A stretch of 64,000 nucleotides of DNA from Dipetalonema caudispina (GCA_013365325.1 JABVXV010000037.1:310001-374000); one strand, 5' to 3'; positions 40,114-53,605 are shown, counted from the stretch's first letter. Program-made: numbers and translations. Notes: generated by a model not told the origin, from the letters alone.

Positions 40114-43100
40114 CTAAATTAGTTGACAAATTAAATTACGATCAATATCAAAGTTTTTGTCTGAGAAGTAAATGTCAGTAGAGTGAATTCTCGAAATTCA
40201 GTGGAAAAAAGAATCGAATGTATGTTAAGTATCTTTTCCGATAGCACATTTTCGGCTTTGTCTGATAACTAAGAGCTTAATCGGTATGAAAATTATAAGG
40301 AATTGTTCGGTAATTGGTATCCATGACTTTCCACGAAAATCGAAATGCCTAATCACAAGATGTAGACTTTATTAAACTCCTACTGTTGATCTTATTTTTC
40401 TTCTATCCTACTTGAATAAATGGAATGAAAAATCTCGCCTGGTAATTGAGAAAAGCGACCAAAACGACAACCAAGAAGACGTCAACACAAATTTCAGGTA
40501 AATTAATTGGGGAACCGAATCGTCCCGATGCCCACAGTGGCAGGGTACCATTGCAGAAACGTGGCCCAATATTTGGATTATTGGATGCTACAACACTCCA
40601 ACTAAGATTTTTTTCTGAAGCTCAAAATTGCTGGGAATGAGCAAGTGAAATTATAAATTCTGATATAAATGCATTTCGCCATACCTTGCCTTACAATCAC
40701 TGTATTTGCATTTCCATAATTAGTGTTTTTTTTTTCAGTCTTAACTAACGAAGAGAAGATATAAATAACCCCTTCGTCTGACCTCTTGGTCTGCTTACCT
40801 TCACGCCCAGTTCTAGAACACCACCCCTGTGGTGTCAAATCTTGTATGAAGAATGGAAATCTATGACAACAATTCTAATGTAACAAACTTACACTTATCG
40901 ACCAATGAACCAATGCGATACTGGCAAACATAAGTGAACCATAAAAATATTAAACCGACCAATAATGCCTCAGCTGTTTTTGGCCAAGATGAAAGTTGCG
41001 AAAAATTGCAGTGTGCAAACAATGCAACCAGAAATATATAGGCTGAAACAAATGGTGTACCCTTGATGCATCCAACATGCAAATTGAAAATTTTGAAGCT
41101 GTAGGAAAAAAGTGCTTGAAATCATTATGAAGATCACGAAAATCGGGTAAGGTTACATTATATGCTGAATAGGATGACACGAATTTTCCAAAAGATGACA
41201 CTCTTGCTGATTTCAAACATTGAGCTTTGAAGCATCGGATTTCCAGTCCGATGTTTCAAGGCACTTAACCCTATTCAGCCAATTAATTCCAGGATGACAA
41301 AAATGAAAATTCAAAATAAGTATACGTAATCCAAAGACAAACGTACAAAATAAAACTCGCTGAGCAAGCAAATTTGGCGAAACACATACATATTCTTGGG
41401 CAACAATATCATCACATAGAGGTGCTACTGTCAATGCAACACCTGCCGGCAGCAGTATAAGTACCATTCCTAAATGAAGCACATTTCTTCGTTGATGAAA
41501 ATATTTCATTTAGAAAATGTGCAATCAAATTAGGACTGTAATGTAAGTTGATAAAGGCTGAGAATAGTAAGTAAAAAAAAAAAGTTTTTCAATTTACATT
41601 CGTTACGGGTGACAAACTCCTGATGACTAATACTTAAAATTTCAAACATTTTCACAACTAAACTCTGCAATAACTCTTCTATCAAAAAAGAAAGCGGGAA
41701 CATAACGGGGATTGTCTGACTACTTGGGACGAATGCTTGTAACATTAATATTGCATGCATGAAGGTAACCCATGATACAAGCGGTCAAAATATTCCTTAT
41801 GATTCATTTTATAAATGAGAAGCTAATAATTCTTATAGCTCCATGACTTTTTTCTGACTTGCTTACCACGATATAGGAAACAAGCATTATGATCGAAATC
41901 ATGAGCTAACCAGTAACATGACGTGATGTCCAAAGATTAACAAACGGGAAAATTGTCTGACGCCTTACTAATGGTATACCAATGATAATAACAATCAATA
42001 TAATAGCAATGACTGAGATCGTAAAATAAATAATGAAGATAGTATTTAATATTCCCGAAACAAGAATCGCAGCTGCACACATTACAAGCAGTATCCCAGC
42101 TACTAGTACATCAATAAATACACCGGAGTAGAGATAATGTAGGTTCGAGTTATCATTTTGTGATATCTGCAAAATTTACTTTACTCGTTGAACATGCAGA
42201 ATTTTATCTTCGATCGGTAGAAATAAACAAGCAAGTAATTTTTAAGTTTATCAAATACTTGGCAAACATTATTTATGTAGTACTCGGTTTGTATTTTTGG
42301 ATACTTTGAAGTTATCTATTACTGATTACTTACTGTAAATATTATATTTATGACCCATCTTTATTACCTAAAATTATTTCTAACAAAAAGGAAACAAACA
42401 TTTTTGCATCTTCCAGTGACATCACGACTAAGCCATTGGCGATCGATTGATTCTGCAAAATGTGCCCTATATCGTTCTTCGATGTTTACTTCGTTAAATC
42501 GTAGGGTCCATCTGTTTAACCAGTCATTACGCATCCAGAAACCACGATTGAAGTTAATATCTGCATTCTGCAAAAATATAGCAGGCATGGAATTTGTTAT
42601 TTCCAAGATTGAATCGGCAAATATAATCAAAATGAAAACTAGACTTTGCAAAATTCAGAGCGCTTCAAATCAGGTTTTATGATTCTAGTCTTTATGTATT
42701 CGGTTTATGCGTTATATAATTTACCAAAATACTTTTAAAAAATTCTTTTTTCTACTTGTTAAGAGCTAAAAAGAATACTGGAAGCAATCCTAGTCCCATG
42801 ATTTGATGGCTATAGGTATGTCAAAACACCATACCTGAATTACTATAGCTAGGCGTTCGTCGAAAGCACGATCGTCTGTATCGAATCGTGTTAGTGATGG
42901 AGCATTCTGGTGGTATGAAATTGCGGTTTCGATTGGACCTACACAAGAAAATGTATCCGAAATTGAATCCTAAAAAACATGAAGAACGAATTTGGAAGAA
43001 TGAAATGTACACAGAGAAATTAATGTTGAAATTGGAAGATGAATGATGAATACGACTTTTTGAAATTTTTCTTTGGAAGTCAAACATTAAAACTTATTTT

Positions 43101-46100
43101 GAAATGCTGAAGTTTCGGAAAGAACGAAGGCATTGGGTCTTTCCCTCTTAAAAATTGTTCTACCGCAAATATTTGAAAAAGAAACACCTAATTAAGAATT
43201 TATCACCTGATTTTTCATTAATTTTTTCATTTAATATTATGGAAAGACTTACTGAAATTCTTTAAAAAAAAATAACCTGTATTCCTGAACTTCTCGAACC
43301 ACGTCTGCTGCCTCCATTTAGTAATTCGCGTGACATTTTACGACCTAACTGATCTGTTATACCGAATGGTTTCGTATCATCCGGATGCAAAGCATGCATC
43401 GAAGCGGATTTACGTCTTTTTTCAATAACTGGTGATTTGTTATTTGCATTCTGAGACAAATAAAAATCAAGTCTTTGAAATGAACAATTAAAAACATCCG
43501 GCAACAGTTTTTGGTCAACAATGTTCCATGCCCTCTAACTTAACCGGTCCATCGTAATATTTTTCAAAACTATAACTATAGACGGAATCCATATGTAGGC
43601 ACAATCCGTTTTTGATTTTAAACTTATTTGTTTAACATATGGTCCAATTTCCAAATTTCGCAAAGAAAAAACCTTATCCAAACATTCGCTGTAATGGAGA
43701 ATTTGTGCCGAATTACTTTCACACTTCCTTTCCAACATTTCCATCTTTAAATTGCCACTATACCGTTCAACAGGTATTGAAGTTGTTTGCACCATTTTAA
43801 TCTTATTAGTCAACCTCTGCAAATTAATGTAACTATAGAAGACAATCTTGTCTTTTCTCTGACAATATTGTAGAGTAGCTCTTCTCAATCCCAATTTATC
43901 CTCATACATTATTCTCTGCAAAATATTATGTCAGTTGTATATATTAAGCGATAAAAACTGACAATATGTAATCAAAAATAAAACGCAATAAAAAGAAACA
44001 AAAGAACAATTCAAAATGAATGAAATAAAAAACAATTTTAAAGATTTCAAATTTCGAGGGTTAAAATAAAAAAATTTCTCGTTATAAGAGTGCCCTTTAA
44101 TCCATTGTTATGCTGTTCTATTTGATTTTTTTTAGCTTTATTTCTGTTCCCTCATTTCCTCCATCATATTAAAAAAGGTGGTCGAAAGTTCATGATCTTT
44201 CATGGTGCTCTGGATATGAAATCCTCATTCTAATTCCTAATAATAGTAAAGTTTCAAAATAAAAGCATAGAACAGAAGCGGTAAAATTGACACAAAAAGG
44301 TAAAAGTGCAAAGGGAACTCTAGAAAGTCAAAAAAAAAAAAAAGAAAAAAAAAAAATTGAAAAAAAACCTTCCAGAATTACAAAACGAAACAAACCTTCC
44401 GGAAGCTTATTTGGGGATTTATTTGGGATCCCGCTGAGAAGGTATCACATATCGAATCGGAATAGACTGGATTGAACATATCCTGCACACGACCAGCAAT
44501 AAAATAAGTTTTCATACCTAGAAAATGATATAGAAAAAAATCCAATTATAAAAATGATTTCAAGCACAGTATCCTAAATTTAGTTTTCATTTTATTTCAT
44601 CTCAAAATCCTTAAATTTTCGAATCATTCCAGATGTATTTCTATTGTATTTCATCTATCAAGTTTTCAGATCGTTCCAAATTCAATTTTTATTTTTTTTT
44701 ATTTCATCTCGAAACTCAAATTTTTGAATGTCCTTTAATTCACTATTTCTTTTCCTTCCCCTTTTCCTTCTTCATTTCTCAGGATATTTTTACATTGCAT
44801 GCCATAATCGAACGAGGGAGGTCGTTTTCAGACTTGGGCGTCTTGTCAATCTCGGCAACTTACGCGACAGCTGAAAATGATAGACTGGCAGAAATAGACG
44901 AGATGACTTTTCCTACCAGCTGTCTCATTTTTATGCATTTGATTGAAAATTTACCATTAAAAAAGTACAAATTCTATTTTCGTTCCTCTTCAAAGTCCAA
45001 CTATGTTGCCTTGATTTATACTTCTTGAGTAATTCTCCCCCTTCTCTCCTCTCAAACTCTTAGTAATCAACTCATCTAAGGCAATAGTGTTGCTGTTCAC
45101 CGACCGATTAAAATTTTTCTAACACTCTGCTCCACTCATTTCTTTTTCCACTCACATAAAACAACATAATATTTACTAATACCATTTATCCAAGAGAGTC
45201 TTGACTTGTGAAATTTCAATGCTTTCTCTCTTATCAACATCCTAATAATCAAAGCTATAATCGGTAACTTTATCGGTCGGATTTCTTCACATTTTCAACG
45301 AAACAAATGACATGAGATATATGCAAAACAAGTTTCACTTCCCACTTATTTTGTCACAAAGAGCAACTGATGCCGAAGTTAAGAAACAAATTTTCATTTA
45401 ATGCGATCTTTAACTTCTGCTCTCAAATGATGGATCTTTATACACTTTTTTCGAATCAGATGAAGCTAACATTCATTTTGAAAAGCTCACAACTAACCTT
45501 TTTCCTCTCCCTAAAGAAATGCAAAAAAAGCATAATTTCATTAAATTCCATGATTTATGATTCAGAAAACATGTGGCTTTTATACCCGACAGTTTCTTGC
45601 AAGATTTATAATCAACGTATATTATTTCAATAAAAAGTTTGTTAAAACAATAGTTAAAGCAACGTAATGATTCAAAAACTATAATCCAAATAAGAAAGCT
45701 TGAAGTGATGATTTGAAAGAAGAAAAGAGCAAATATAATAAAAATAAAAGATACCAGCATAATCGGGTCCATCTTCCAGGATATATTCATTATTTAAAAA
45801 TTTTGCAGTAACTTCTGAAATATGTATACGTCCGGCTATTCCTGTTGATTCCATTTCATTCGCAAGTGTTACATCATTCGAGAAAACATCAAATTTGAAT
45901 CGTTTCGTACCTACCATACCACATAGAACCTTAAAATAAGTTAATCTAAGAAACAAGAGGTAGTAAAAAGTTATGAAATATCAGAACTTCAAGAAAGATT
46001 CATGAACATTTTCTCAAAAGATTTTTCAAAATTATGAATTAATAGAAAGGATTCATCAGTAATGCACTACTTTCAAGATTTCCATATTGATTAGAAAGCA

Positions 46101-49100
46101 CTGTTGTAATTTCTCAGCAAGTGATTAAAATAAATATGATACACAACCATGAAGATTCACCATAAAAGATAACAAAAATAATAATGCAAAAAAAAGAGAC
46201 AGATTCCGGGTTCAGAAGATTATTCAATGCTGTTCAATTAGCATCGAAAGAAAACAATGTCAAGAAATGACAGAAATTGTGCGACCGGATGAAATTTATA
46301 TATGAAGAAAACGTAAAGTGAACACAACAAATACATGAAAAATGATTTGTTTTTCAAATTAAAAGCTCAAAAAAGACAAACGTATACTTGCCTTCCCGGT
46401 GTGTATACCAACACGCATATTAACATCTTGACAGCGATCTTCATCAAACTGCTGGATAGCAGTGATCATTGCAAGACCCATTTCAACACAACAACGAGCA
46501 TGGTCTGCCCGGGGTTCGGGGCAACCTGCCACACAGTAGTAACAATCACCTGAAGTTGTTAAAACTTATTTTTATACAAGTTCCCACCTATTTCCACAAA
46601 CTATGCAAACACTGATAAGTAATAATTCATGTAGTTCAATGAAATGAGTGTTATCTGAGACATTTGAACAAATATAATTCAGCCAATTGGACAAGAATTT
46701 AAGTATGTAAGCAGCAATAACCTAATGTGCTGATTTTTTCGAGATTGCATCGACCGCATAAATAGTCAAAACGTCCAAATAAATCATTGAGCAAATTTAC
46801 CAGTTCGCTGGCTGACTTATTTGAAGACATCTTCGTGAAGCCTGGAAGACAGCATGAAAAGGCTTTAAAAACCTCAAAAATAAAAGTGAAAATCAGATAT
46901 TTGTTAACAATTATATGATTTCAAAGCTAATGAATTCAGCAGATTTATAGAAAGAAGAAGTGTTGCTTTCATTTCATGACGCTTTTTCCATCAAATCTTG
47001 TTTTCATATGATAAACATGAAATTCTTTCCGGGTTAATTTCTTTCTTTCAGCACACACCAGAATACGGTTCCAGCAATATCATGAGAATAAACGGAGGGA
47101 ACGAAACTGCTTACCAGCAATATCGGCAAAAATAATAGAAACATTAGTCATCAAATTCATCGTAAATGGTCGAAACTTCCGCACATTTGGTGCCAACAAC
47201 GTTCCTGCTGATGCATTCGCTTCGCGAGTATCTTGAAGATGACTTTTCGCGCTCTCGTCAGTTGTCGTGCGTAAATATGCATCCTGAATAGCCGATGATC
47301 TCCTTACATTAGTTTCTTTCAGCAATTCATCAGCAACCTGCAAAGTATATCAATTTCACTTTCCATGAAATATCAAAAAAAATTAAAGTTAAAGAAGAGA
47401 AGAATCAGAAAGTCAAACGCCAAAATATTAAAATGTTGAAATCGAAAATAAAAGCAGAAATGATAACACACAGAAAAAGATAGTGCTAAAAATCGTACAG
47501 TCGACATAATAAAAGCACCATCGTCATATTCTCTGTTATGGAATTTTTGTCATATAGAAAAAATCAACAAGAAATGAAATTTCCTGATCAGAAAGTTAAC
47601 CTTTTTTGGCATAACAGATTGTATCATATGATCTTTCAACTGCGTTTCCATTTCTAGATCTTTACGTGCAAGTAACGATTGGCCTACTCTTAGAAATGTT
47701 TTCCGCTGACGAACTGAAAAATACAAAAAGTCCAGTTCTACAATTGAGATCAAAACTTTTAGTTTTTAGCTTTAAAGATTCTATACAATATGTTGTTTGA
47801 AGCTGAGTCCTTATAATGGTACTTTAACTTATAAAATCCGGTCCAAACACTGACCACTACAAATAAGGAAATTAAAAGTACTTCAGTAAGCTTGTCAGCT
47901 AATATGCATACCCTGTGTTAAGATAAATAAATGAACACCGAGCAGATTGATACCAATGTGGAGGATAAATTTAACACCCAGCGTATCCGCATAACTCATA
48001 CTACCGGTAGCGATCATCTCGAACAATATCGAATAGATTAAGCCAATGGAAATGCACAGATACAGCGGTAATGGAACTACCGTATAGATTAATAATATTG
48101 CCTGAATAAATAAAACATTGAATTAATAAAAATGACAGAAGAGACTAAAATTAGTTACTTCGCTATATACGGTGAGAATTTTGAACTCTCCATACCACAA
48201 AATCATTAAACTTTAAGGATCAGAAAACACATAATATTTGGAATAAATTCAAATAGAAAGTAGAAAAAGTTACCTGGAAACTGGTGGCTAAATCACCAAT
48301 AGGACTCATAAATGAACCGGATTTATCAGAAAAGATAAGTAGGGTTACGGTACACAGTATAAAAACACAGAGAAACGATGCAGGCATGTAAAAACGTTGA
48401 TAATGTACGGAAAATGATGTGAAGAGAAACATTCCAAATGATATCAAAAATAAAATGATCGATATTAGCTGAAATAATCACGGGTAACGATGTTTAGAGT
48501 TAATATTAATATTACCAAATTGAAGTAAAGTTACTAATAAAAGTGGAATGCATTTGCAGAATACTTAAAGCAGTTTACAATAATGAATTTACTTCACTTG
48601 ATCAAAAATATATTCTCACTAAGTTCACTTCACCATGATCAGTCCGATCATCTAATGCAGCATGTTGTTTATCGTTAGCACAATTGCATGCTAGATACTG
48701 GACATGCCAGAAGACAAAATTATTAGCTTTTATATAATTAGGATGTAAAAGACTATGACCACAATGCCAAAAGGTCAGGGGAATACCAAAGTGCTATTAG
48801 ATGTCCTATGCAGGCAACAAAAAAAGGTAAAATTTTACAGAAATAACTTACCCAATGTATTAAGCTAGCATGATTGAAAATTTGTAAATATACAATCCAT
48901 AAAATGCATGATAAACAAATGTACACAAGTCCAGATCTAAAACATTTTAATCTCTTTACTATGTACTTAGCATAAAAACGATAAAGGTAATAGAAATATA
49001 TTTCATCAATGCACTGCAAAAAGGGAACAAAAAAAAAAAAGCTAAGTTCTAAATTCTAAAACAGAAAATATTTCCATAAAAATATAATAACTAACCTGAA

Positions 49101-49674
49101 CCTATCTCTAAGCTGTGGAAAACTACATTTCCAATATTGCGTTTCTAGAGCTGTTGATGAAAATTGTGGATTCCACCATCTAGTGGAAATTCGATCAAAC
49201 ACTGATGCATGTGGTGGACTTACAGAATGGCCATGTGTCTGTAATAAATTTATATAATTAAAGGATAAGAAGAAGAAGCAATTTGAATCCATTTACACTC
49301 ATAATTTATGTAACAAACATAATATTCTCTCTCTTTCTTTCTTTCTTTCTCTCTCTCTCTCTCAACTAATACTTCTTATTTTTCTTATTACTTAATGGTA
49401 ATCAATGAAAAAAAAAAAAAAAAAAAGTGGCAATAATTGAATGATGTTGAAATATTGATAAAATGAAAATTTTCCTATCTTCCAAATTATATAATCTTTT
49501 AATCTCATAGAAAAAGAAGAAATTTTAAGAAGAAAATGAAAAGGAAAAAGAAAGAATTATTGATTAATTAATCAAAAAAAAAAAAAAAGAAAAATAATTG
49601 AATGAAATGATAACTAACCATTTCAGTAGTTGGATAATGTCCACTACTTGAACCATTTGCAATTGGTGTTTGTG

Positions 49675-49706
<32 letters not shown>

Positions 49707-49769
49707 TCACCATCAGCATTTGTTCGAGATCCAACAAGATTAGTTGATACTTCTGCTTCTTCTTCTTCT

Positions 49770-49802
<33 letters not shown>

Positions 49803-49882
49803 AACATGCTAACTGCTTCTTCTTCTTCTTCTTCTTCTTCTTCTTCTTCATCAACCATATTCTCATCCTTTTCATTCATCAT
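38444..49882 (-). CDS. acy-1: Membrane adenylyl cyclase, AC9/ACY-1 type
   Basis: Converts ATP to cAMP at the plasma membrane, normally downstream of Gs. Exons on minus: 49882-49619, 49238-49096, 48936-48852, 48468-48274, 48101-47912, 47713-47601, 47337-47115, 46841-46722, 46549-46392, 45929-45755, 44517-44396, 43915-43545, 43472-43277, 42969-42835, 42567-42421, 42166-41911, 41469-about 41343, 41098-40895, 40601-40439, 40113-39882, 39598-39417, 39208-38999, 38602-38444 (TGA). They total 4170 bases, an exact 1389 codons plus stop, and every junction phase agrees. The order is cytosolic N-terminus, six membrane helices (about 137-300), C1 (about 385-600), long C1b, six helices (about 885-1125) and C2 (about 1160-1380). 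Similarity to mammalian AC9 runs the whole length, as in [47 protein letters not shown] and [19 protein letters not shown]. Mammalian AC9 is about 1353 residues; C. elegans ACY-1 is the nematode AC9-like enzyme. Only the left end of the exon at 41.3-41.5 kb is uncertain. Confidence 0.93.
40439..42166 (-). CDS. acy-1: acy-1 second transmembrane cassette (TM7-12)
   Basis: Exons 42166-41911, 41469-about 41343, 41098-40895 and 40601-40439. The junction [15 protein letters not shown] aligns with PRHCIGAILVSLPA of AC9, showing that the open frame at 41.53-41.76 kb between them is skipped in the main product. [14 protein letters not shown] is nearly identical to the AC9 block before TM11. The donor of the 41469 exon is not fixed: AC/gtttgt at 41343 or AA/gtgcct nearer 41260 both leave two bases. 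The 40439 exon ends LNYQ before gcgaga, a second apparent GC donor. Confidence 0.75.
42421..43915 (-). CDS. acy-1: acy-1 C1b regulatory region
   Basis: Exons 43915-43545, 43472-43277, 42969-42835 and 42567-42421. The first is a 371-bp exon of low similarity to AC9; it is joined through a 72-bp intron (DR before gttaag, then [12 protein letters not shown] after a tttcaaag acceptor), and only this pair of sites keeps the frame. RRKSAS and a Ser/Arg-rich stretch ([11 protein letters not shown]) look like possible basophilic-kinase sites. [17 protein letters not shown] and [16 protein letters not shown] align with the pre-TM7 segment of AC9. Confidence 0.8.
44396..47337 (-). CDS. acy-1: acy-1 catalytic domain C1
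   Basis: Exons 47337-47115, 46841-46722, 46549-46392, 45929-45755 and 44517-44396. Both metal-binding aspartates of class III cyclases are present: [16 protein letters not shown] and [45 protein letters not shown] and [14 protein letters not shown] follow, and the domain closes with [11 protein letters not shown]. The exon 46549-46392 ends AAG before gcaagt: no GT donor nearby keeps the frame, so this intron starts with GC. Confidence 0.92.
44518..45754. other. acy-1 intron with a GC-richer island
   Basis: Largest intron of acy-1. Most is AT-rich, but 44784-44945 is noticeably richer in G+C and CpG. On the plus strand it is open from a good acceptor-like site (ttcatttctcag, ending 44782) and reads [16 protein letters not shown] and [12 protein letters not shown] until TGA at about 45028. 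It is not part of the cyclase reading. It could be a nested plus-strand exon or a regulatory island. Confidence 0.4.
47601..49238 (-). CDS. acy-1: acy-1 first transmembrane cassette (TM1-6)
   Basis: Exons 49238-49096, 48936-48852, 48468-48274, 48101-47912 and 47713-47601. The first carries [15 protein letters not shown] and FPQLRDRFR, the juxtamembrane block of AC9-type cyclases. Hydrophobic helices follow, including [16 protein letters not shown] and [20 protein letters not shown]. The cassette ends [20 protein letters not shown], the start of the helical linker that leads to C1. Introns are short (about 100-650 bp). Confidence 0.88.
49327..49363. repeat. (CTTT)n/(CT)n repeat in acy-1 intron 1
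   Basis: Pyrimidine tract of CT and CTTT units between acy-1 exons 1 and 2. Confidence 0.75.
49619..49882 (-). CDS. acy-1: acy-1 exon 1: low-complexity cytosolic N-terminus
   Basis: Starts at tandem ATG codons ([11 protein letters not shown]), the first in-frame ATG after an upstream TAA. The exon is largely trinucleotide repeats translated as eleven Glu, nine Ala, five Glu and nine Ser, then SGHYPTTEM before gttagt. These tracts (TTC, TGC and TAC repeats on the plus strand at 49683-49848) are expected to vary in length between isolates. The N-terminus of AC9 is also poorly conserved and Ser-rich. Confidence 0.8.
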
Positions 49883-52800
49883 TCCGCATCCTTTCGTTTC
49901 TTTCTCAATACTCCGTAAAATAACTTTCGTTTCCTCTGGAGGATTAATTTCTTCCTCTTATTTCTTTCTCTTTTTTTCTTTTCTTTCCTTTTTTTCTTTT
50001 TGTTTTCTTTTCTTTTTTTTTTTTTTTTTTTTTTTCAAATTTTTTTTCACAATATATTCTTACTTAACTAATTCTCAAATTCATTGATTTACTTTTCAAA
50101 TGATCAAATACTATTCATTCTTTCCTTTGTTTTTTCTTCAAAAAAAAAAAAAAAAAAAAAAAAAAAGGGAAAAAAAAAAGAAAAATGAACAGGTAAAATG
50201 TTTTATGATTAATTGTAGTACCACTGGTTTTTGTTTTCACATATTACTAATAAATTATTCTCCATGATATAGTTAATATAGAATAGGATAGCAATATTAA
50301 TGAATAACCTGAAATAGAAATAGTAGAAGGGAAAATTCAACGATGTCGTAATTGTATTCGAACGATGATTATAAACAATTTAAAAAGGTATTATTAAAAG
50401 ATGGCGCTTTTTTAATTTCCATCAGATTAGTTAGCACAAAAGTAATTCGCACTTTATGCACAGTTGAAATTCCTATTTGATATTGAAATAAATTTTTATG
50501 TGAATAGGATTTATTGAATTCTTCTTTCTATAATAATATTTATTTGATATTCATTTTTGAGCAATGGAAAAGATGTTGAATAAAGCAAATTAGAACGATT
50601 TCTTAAGTGAAGTAACAGCAATATTTGGCCAAGAATTGCTAACGGAAATTGAAAATGTTAAGCCAAGAAATTTTGCAATAGAGATGAAAGAGAATGTTAA
50701 AAATGAAAAGTGACAATGATCAATCTCTACAACTATACGAGAGATTATCAATGAACTTAAATGTCCACTAACCTAGATCGGATCATTATTTGAAACACAA
50801 TGAAGACGTGAAAAATGTATACGTCTTCTCATAAGTTCTATCAAAAATCAAAAAAAAAAATCATCACAATTTCAGGAATGATTCGTCATCAAACAACGAA
50901 ATATTGATAGTTCCTATTGTTTGATCGATTATGTTTTCCTCTAGAAATGTTTCAATCATTCAATCACTACTTATAAATTAGTTTTTGTTTTATTTTCCTT
51001 TTGAATTAAATTATTGTAACTCAAGAATTTTTTTTCCTTTCTTTTTAAAAATACTTGTTAAAAATTTATCATCTTGATCTATTCAAATTATTGGAAAAAT
51101 CTAACAACCACTGCTTTTTCCTCTTCCACTCGTTAATCAATCCTGCTGTAACTGTGTAATTTTTTTTAAGATATATGAGAGAGAAAGAGGGAAAGAGAGA
51201 GGGAAAGAGAGAGTTACTTTCTTGCAAAGAGAATTCGGATTATATTCATGCTTGATATGTATCAATCATCTCGATATGTCACATTACGATCCCTCTTTTC
51301 TTTCCATAATTCTTCGGAAATTCCTTATCATTTATCAGCCATTTAGCAAAATTAAATCTGAACGTTTCTATAAAATCTTATAATATATGTCGTAAGATTA
51401 TTATCAGATCATTACTGTTCTATTTCATGAAAGTGATATAATTTCACAACATATGATATATGAGATGTATAAAAAAAAAATCACAGCTGCAAGAATTGAT
51501 CATCCTTTAACTAGGCTTATAACATTTTGAATGGTTTTTAACAAAATTTATCACTTGAACAAATGTCAAGAAGCTTACTAATGAAAATCTTGGAGAATTA
51601 AAAAAGAGAGAACAAAATTTCAATTTCAATTAATAAACAAAGTTTTCATTCATTTCTCCTTCTCATAAATGATCAATTATTGCAATCATAATGTTATCAT
51701 CTTTTATTTATTCTAAAAATAAGCTAACGTGATAGTTACTGGTTGGTACGTAAAGCAGAGACGTATATCAAGACTTAATAATAAATATTTCAAGACAATA
51801 TTGTACAAATAGTCAGCAAGAATATGAGGAAATAAATTCCATAGGTCACGATAACATCAAATTGCAGGTCAAAAGTATGAAAAAGTTCAGAAATCAAAGA
51901 GATCAATAAATGAAGAAAAATTCTTTAAATAAGGCTTCAAGTTACGAATTTTTGTTTTAAATGCAACAACAAAATTGAACATATGTGATAGTGGAGAGAG
52001 AGAGAGATAATGTTATCAAATGATTAAACAGATTCGATTCATATTTTCAATACATTGATCATCTCGTCCTTTCTAATCAATACTACATCTTTATTATCAC
52101 ATTTAGGTAAAATGTGTGAAAATGATGTAATGATACAAAAATGATAATAGGATGAAATTTCAACTATTATATTTTTAGCGTAAAAATATTTTCCCTGAGG
52201 AATGCAATGATAAATTTACTTTTATTGTTTGAAGAAGAGAAGAAAAATAAAGGAAAGAAATAAAATGAAATGGATCATAAGGAAAAAGAAACCGCTCTTT
52301 TTGGAGAAAACATATTAGCGCATAAATGGATGGAAGAAAGTTAAAGGAAAAAAAAAAAAAAAAGAAGGGAAATTTAATGGGTTAAATAGCAGTAGACAAA
52401 ATTCTAAATGATTGCACAAACTATACTATTTAGTTTTTAAGTGGAAAATTTGCTAGAAGAAAGAATCAAATTTGGAAAAAAAAAAAAAAAAATTCAAATA
52501 TACCTAAATTAGGAAGGTATTAGAATTGAAAGATCGATAAATGTACCGTTTAGGACCAACATATCTATGATTTAAGAAGTTAGATGATACGAGTTAATAA
52601 TGATAATGGATAAGATTACTTGAGCAAATATTTTATATATTTTTTATGAATATATATAATATTTCCTCATTAATTAACTCATACAATAATATTAATTAGT
52701 GTTTTAATAATTTCTTACTTCTTCCAATATTAACCATGGAATTATCATTATCATTATCATAATTTACAAATAAATTTATTATATTTTAAACAATATAAAA

Positions 52801-53513
52801 TTGTACTACACAATAAATAACACAATTTATTAGACTCAATTTACTTCTAGGCTACTTTTTTTTTTTTTTTTTTTTTAGGAAAAAAAATTAAATTAAGTGG
52901 AAAGAATAAATGTAAGAATAGAATAAATACAACATATGATCGATTAGCTTGTTATATTTACTTTACATCTATATATCACAGATCAAATCGTGTATTATTT
53001 CTCCTTTTTTCAAATGTCATAATATTTTCCCGAAACTTAAAGTTTCATCTTTTCGGAAAACATCAAAGCATTCAATTAGTTATTTTAATTTTCCTCAAAT
53101 TGATAATCAGAATGAAAAGAAAAAAAAAACCTTTCTTACTAAGATTTTTTTTTTTATCTTACTTATTCAATATTTTATGAAAAAGTAAACGATATATTTC
53201 ATTTTACTACCAATTGTATACTACAACAGTATTAGAAAAATAAAATTACAACAGTTTGTAAGGAAATGAATGATATATGATAGGTTATTAAATAGGTAAT
53301 GATCAATTTACAAAACAAAAAAAAAAAAAAAAAAGGAAATAGAAGAATGATTTAGGGAGAGGAAGAGAAATAAAAATGTCCCCATGTATATATATGGCCA
53401 AGTATAGACTTATAAGTTTGAGGCTTCAAAAAGAGAATCAATCAGCTAAAACATGTTATGTGTGCGAGTGTTAGCTTATGTGCCTTATATATGTATGGCG
53501 AAAGGCCAATTCA

Positions 53514-53548
<35 letters not shown>

Positions 53549-53605
53549 ATACATACTCACTTTTCAACGAAATGAAATGATGATAGTGAAAGATGGAATA
53601 TGAAG

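Noticed and set aside
41906..41910. Extending the cyclase exon at 41911 to its in-frame stop
   Set aside because: Alignment with AC9 and the GTTACTG/gttagc donor place the exon end at 41911, joining 41469 in phase.
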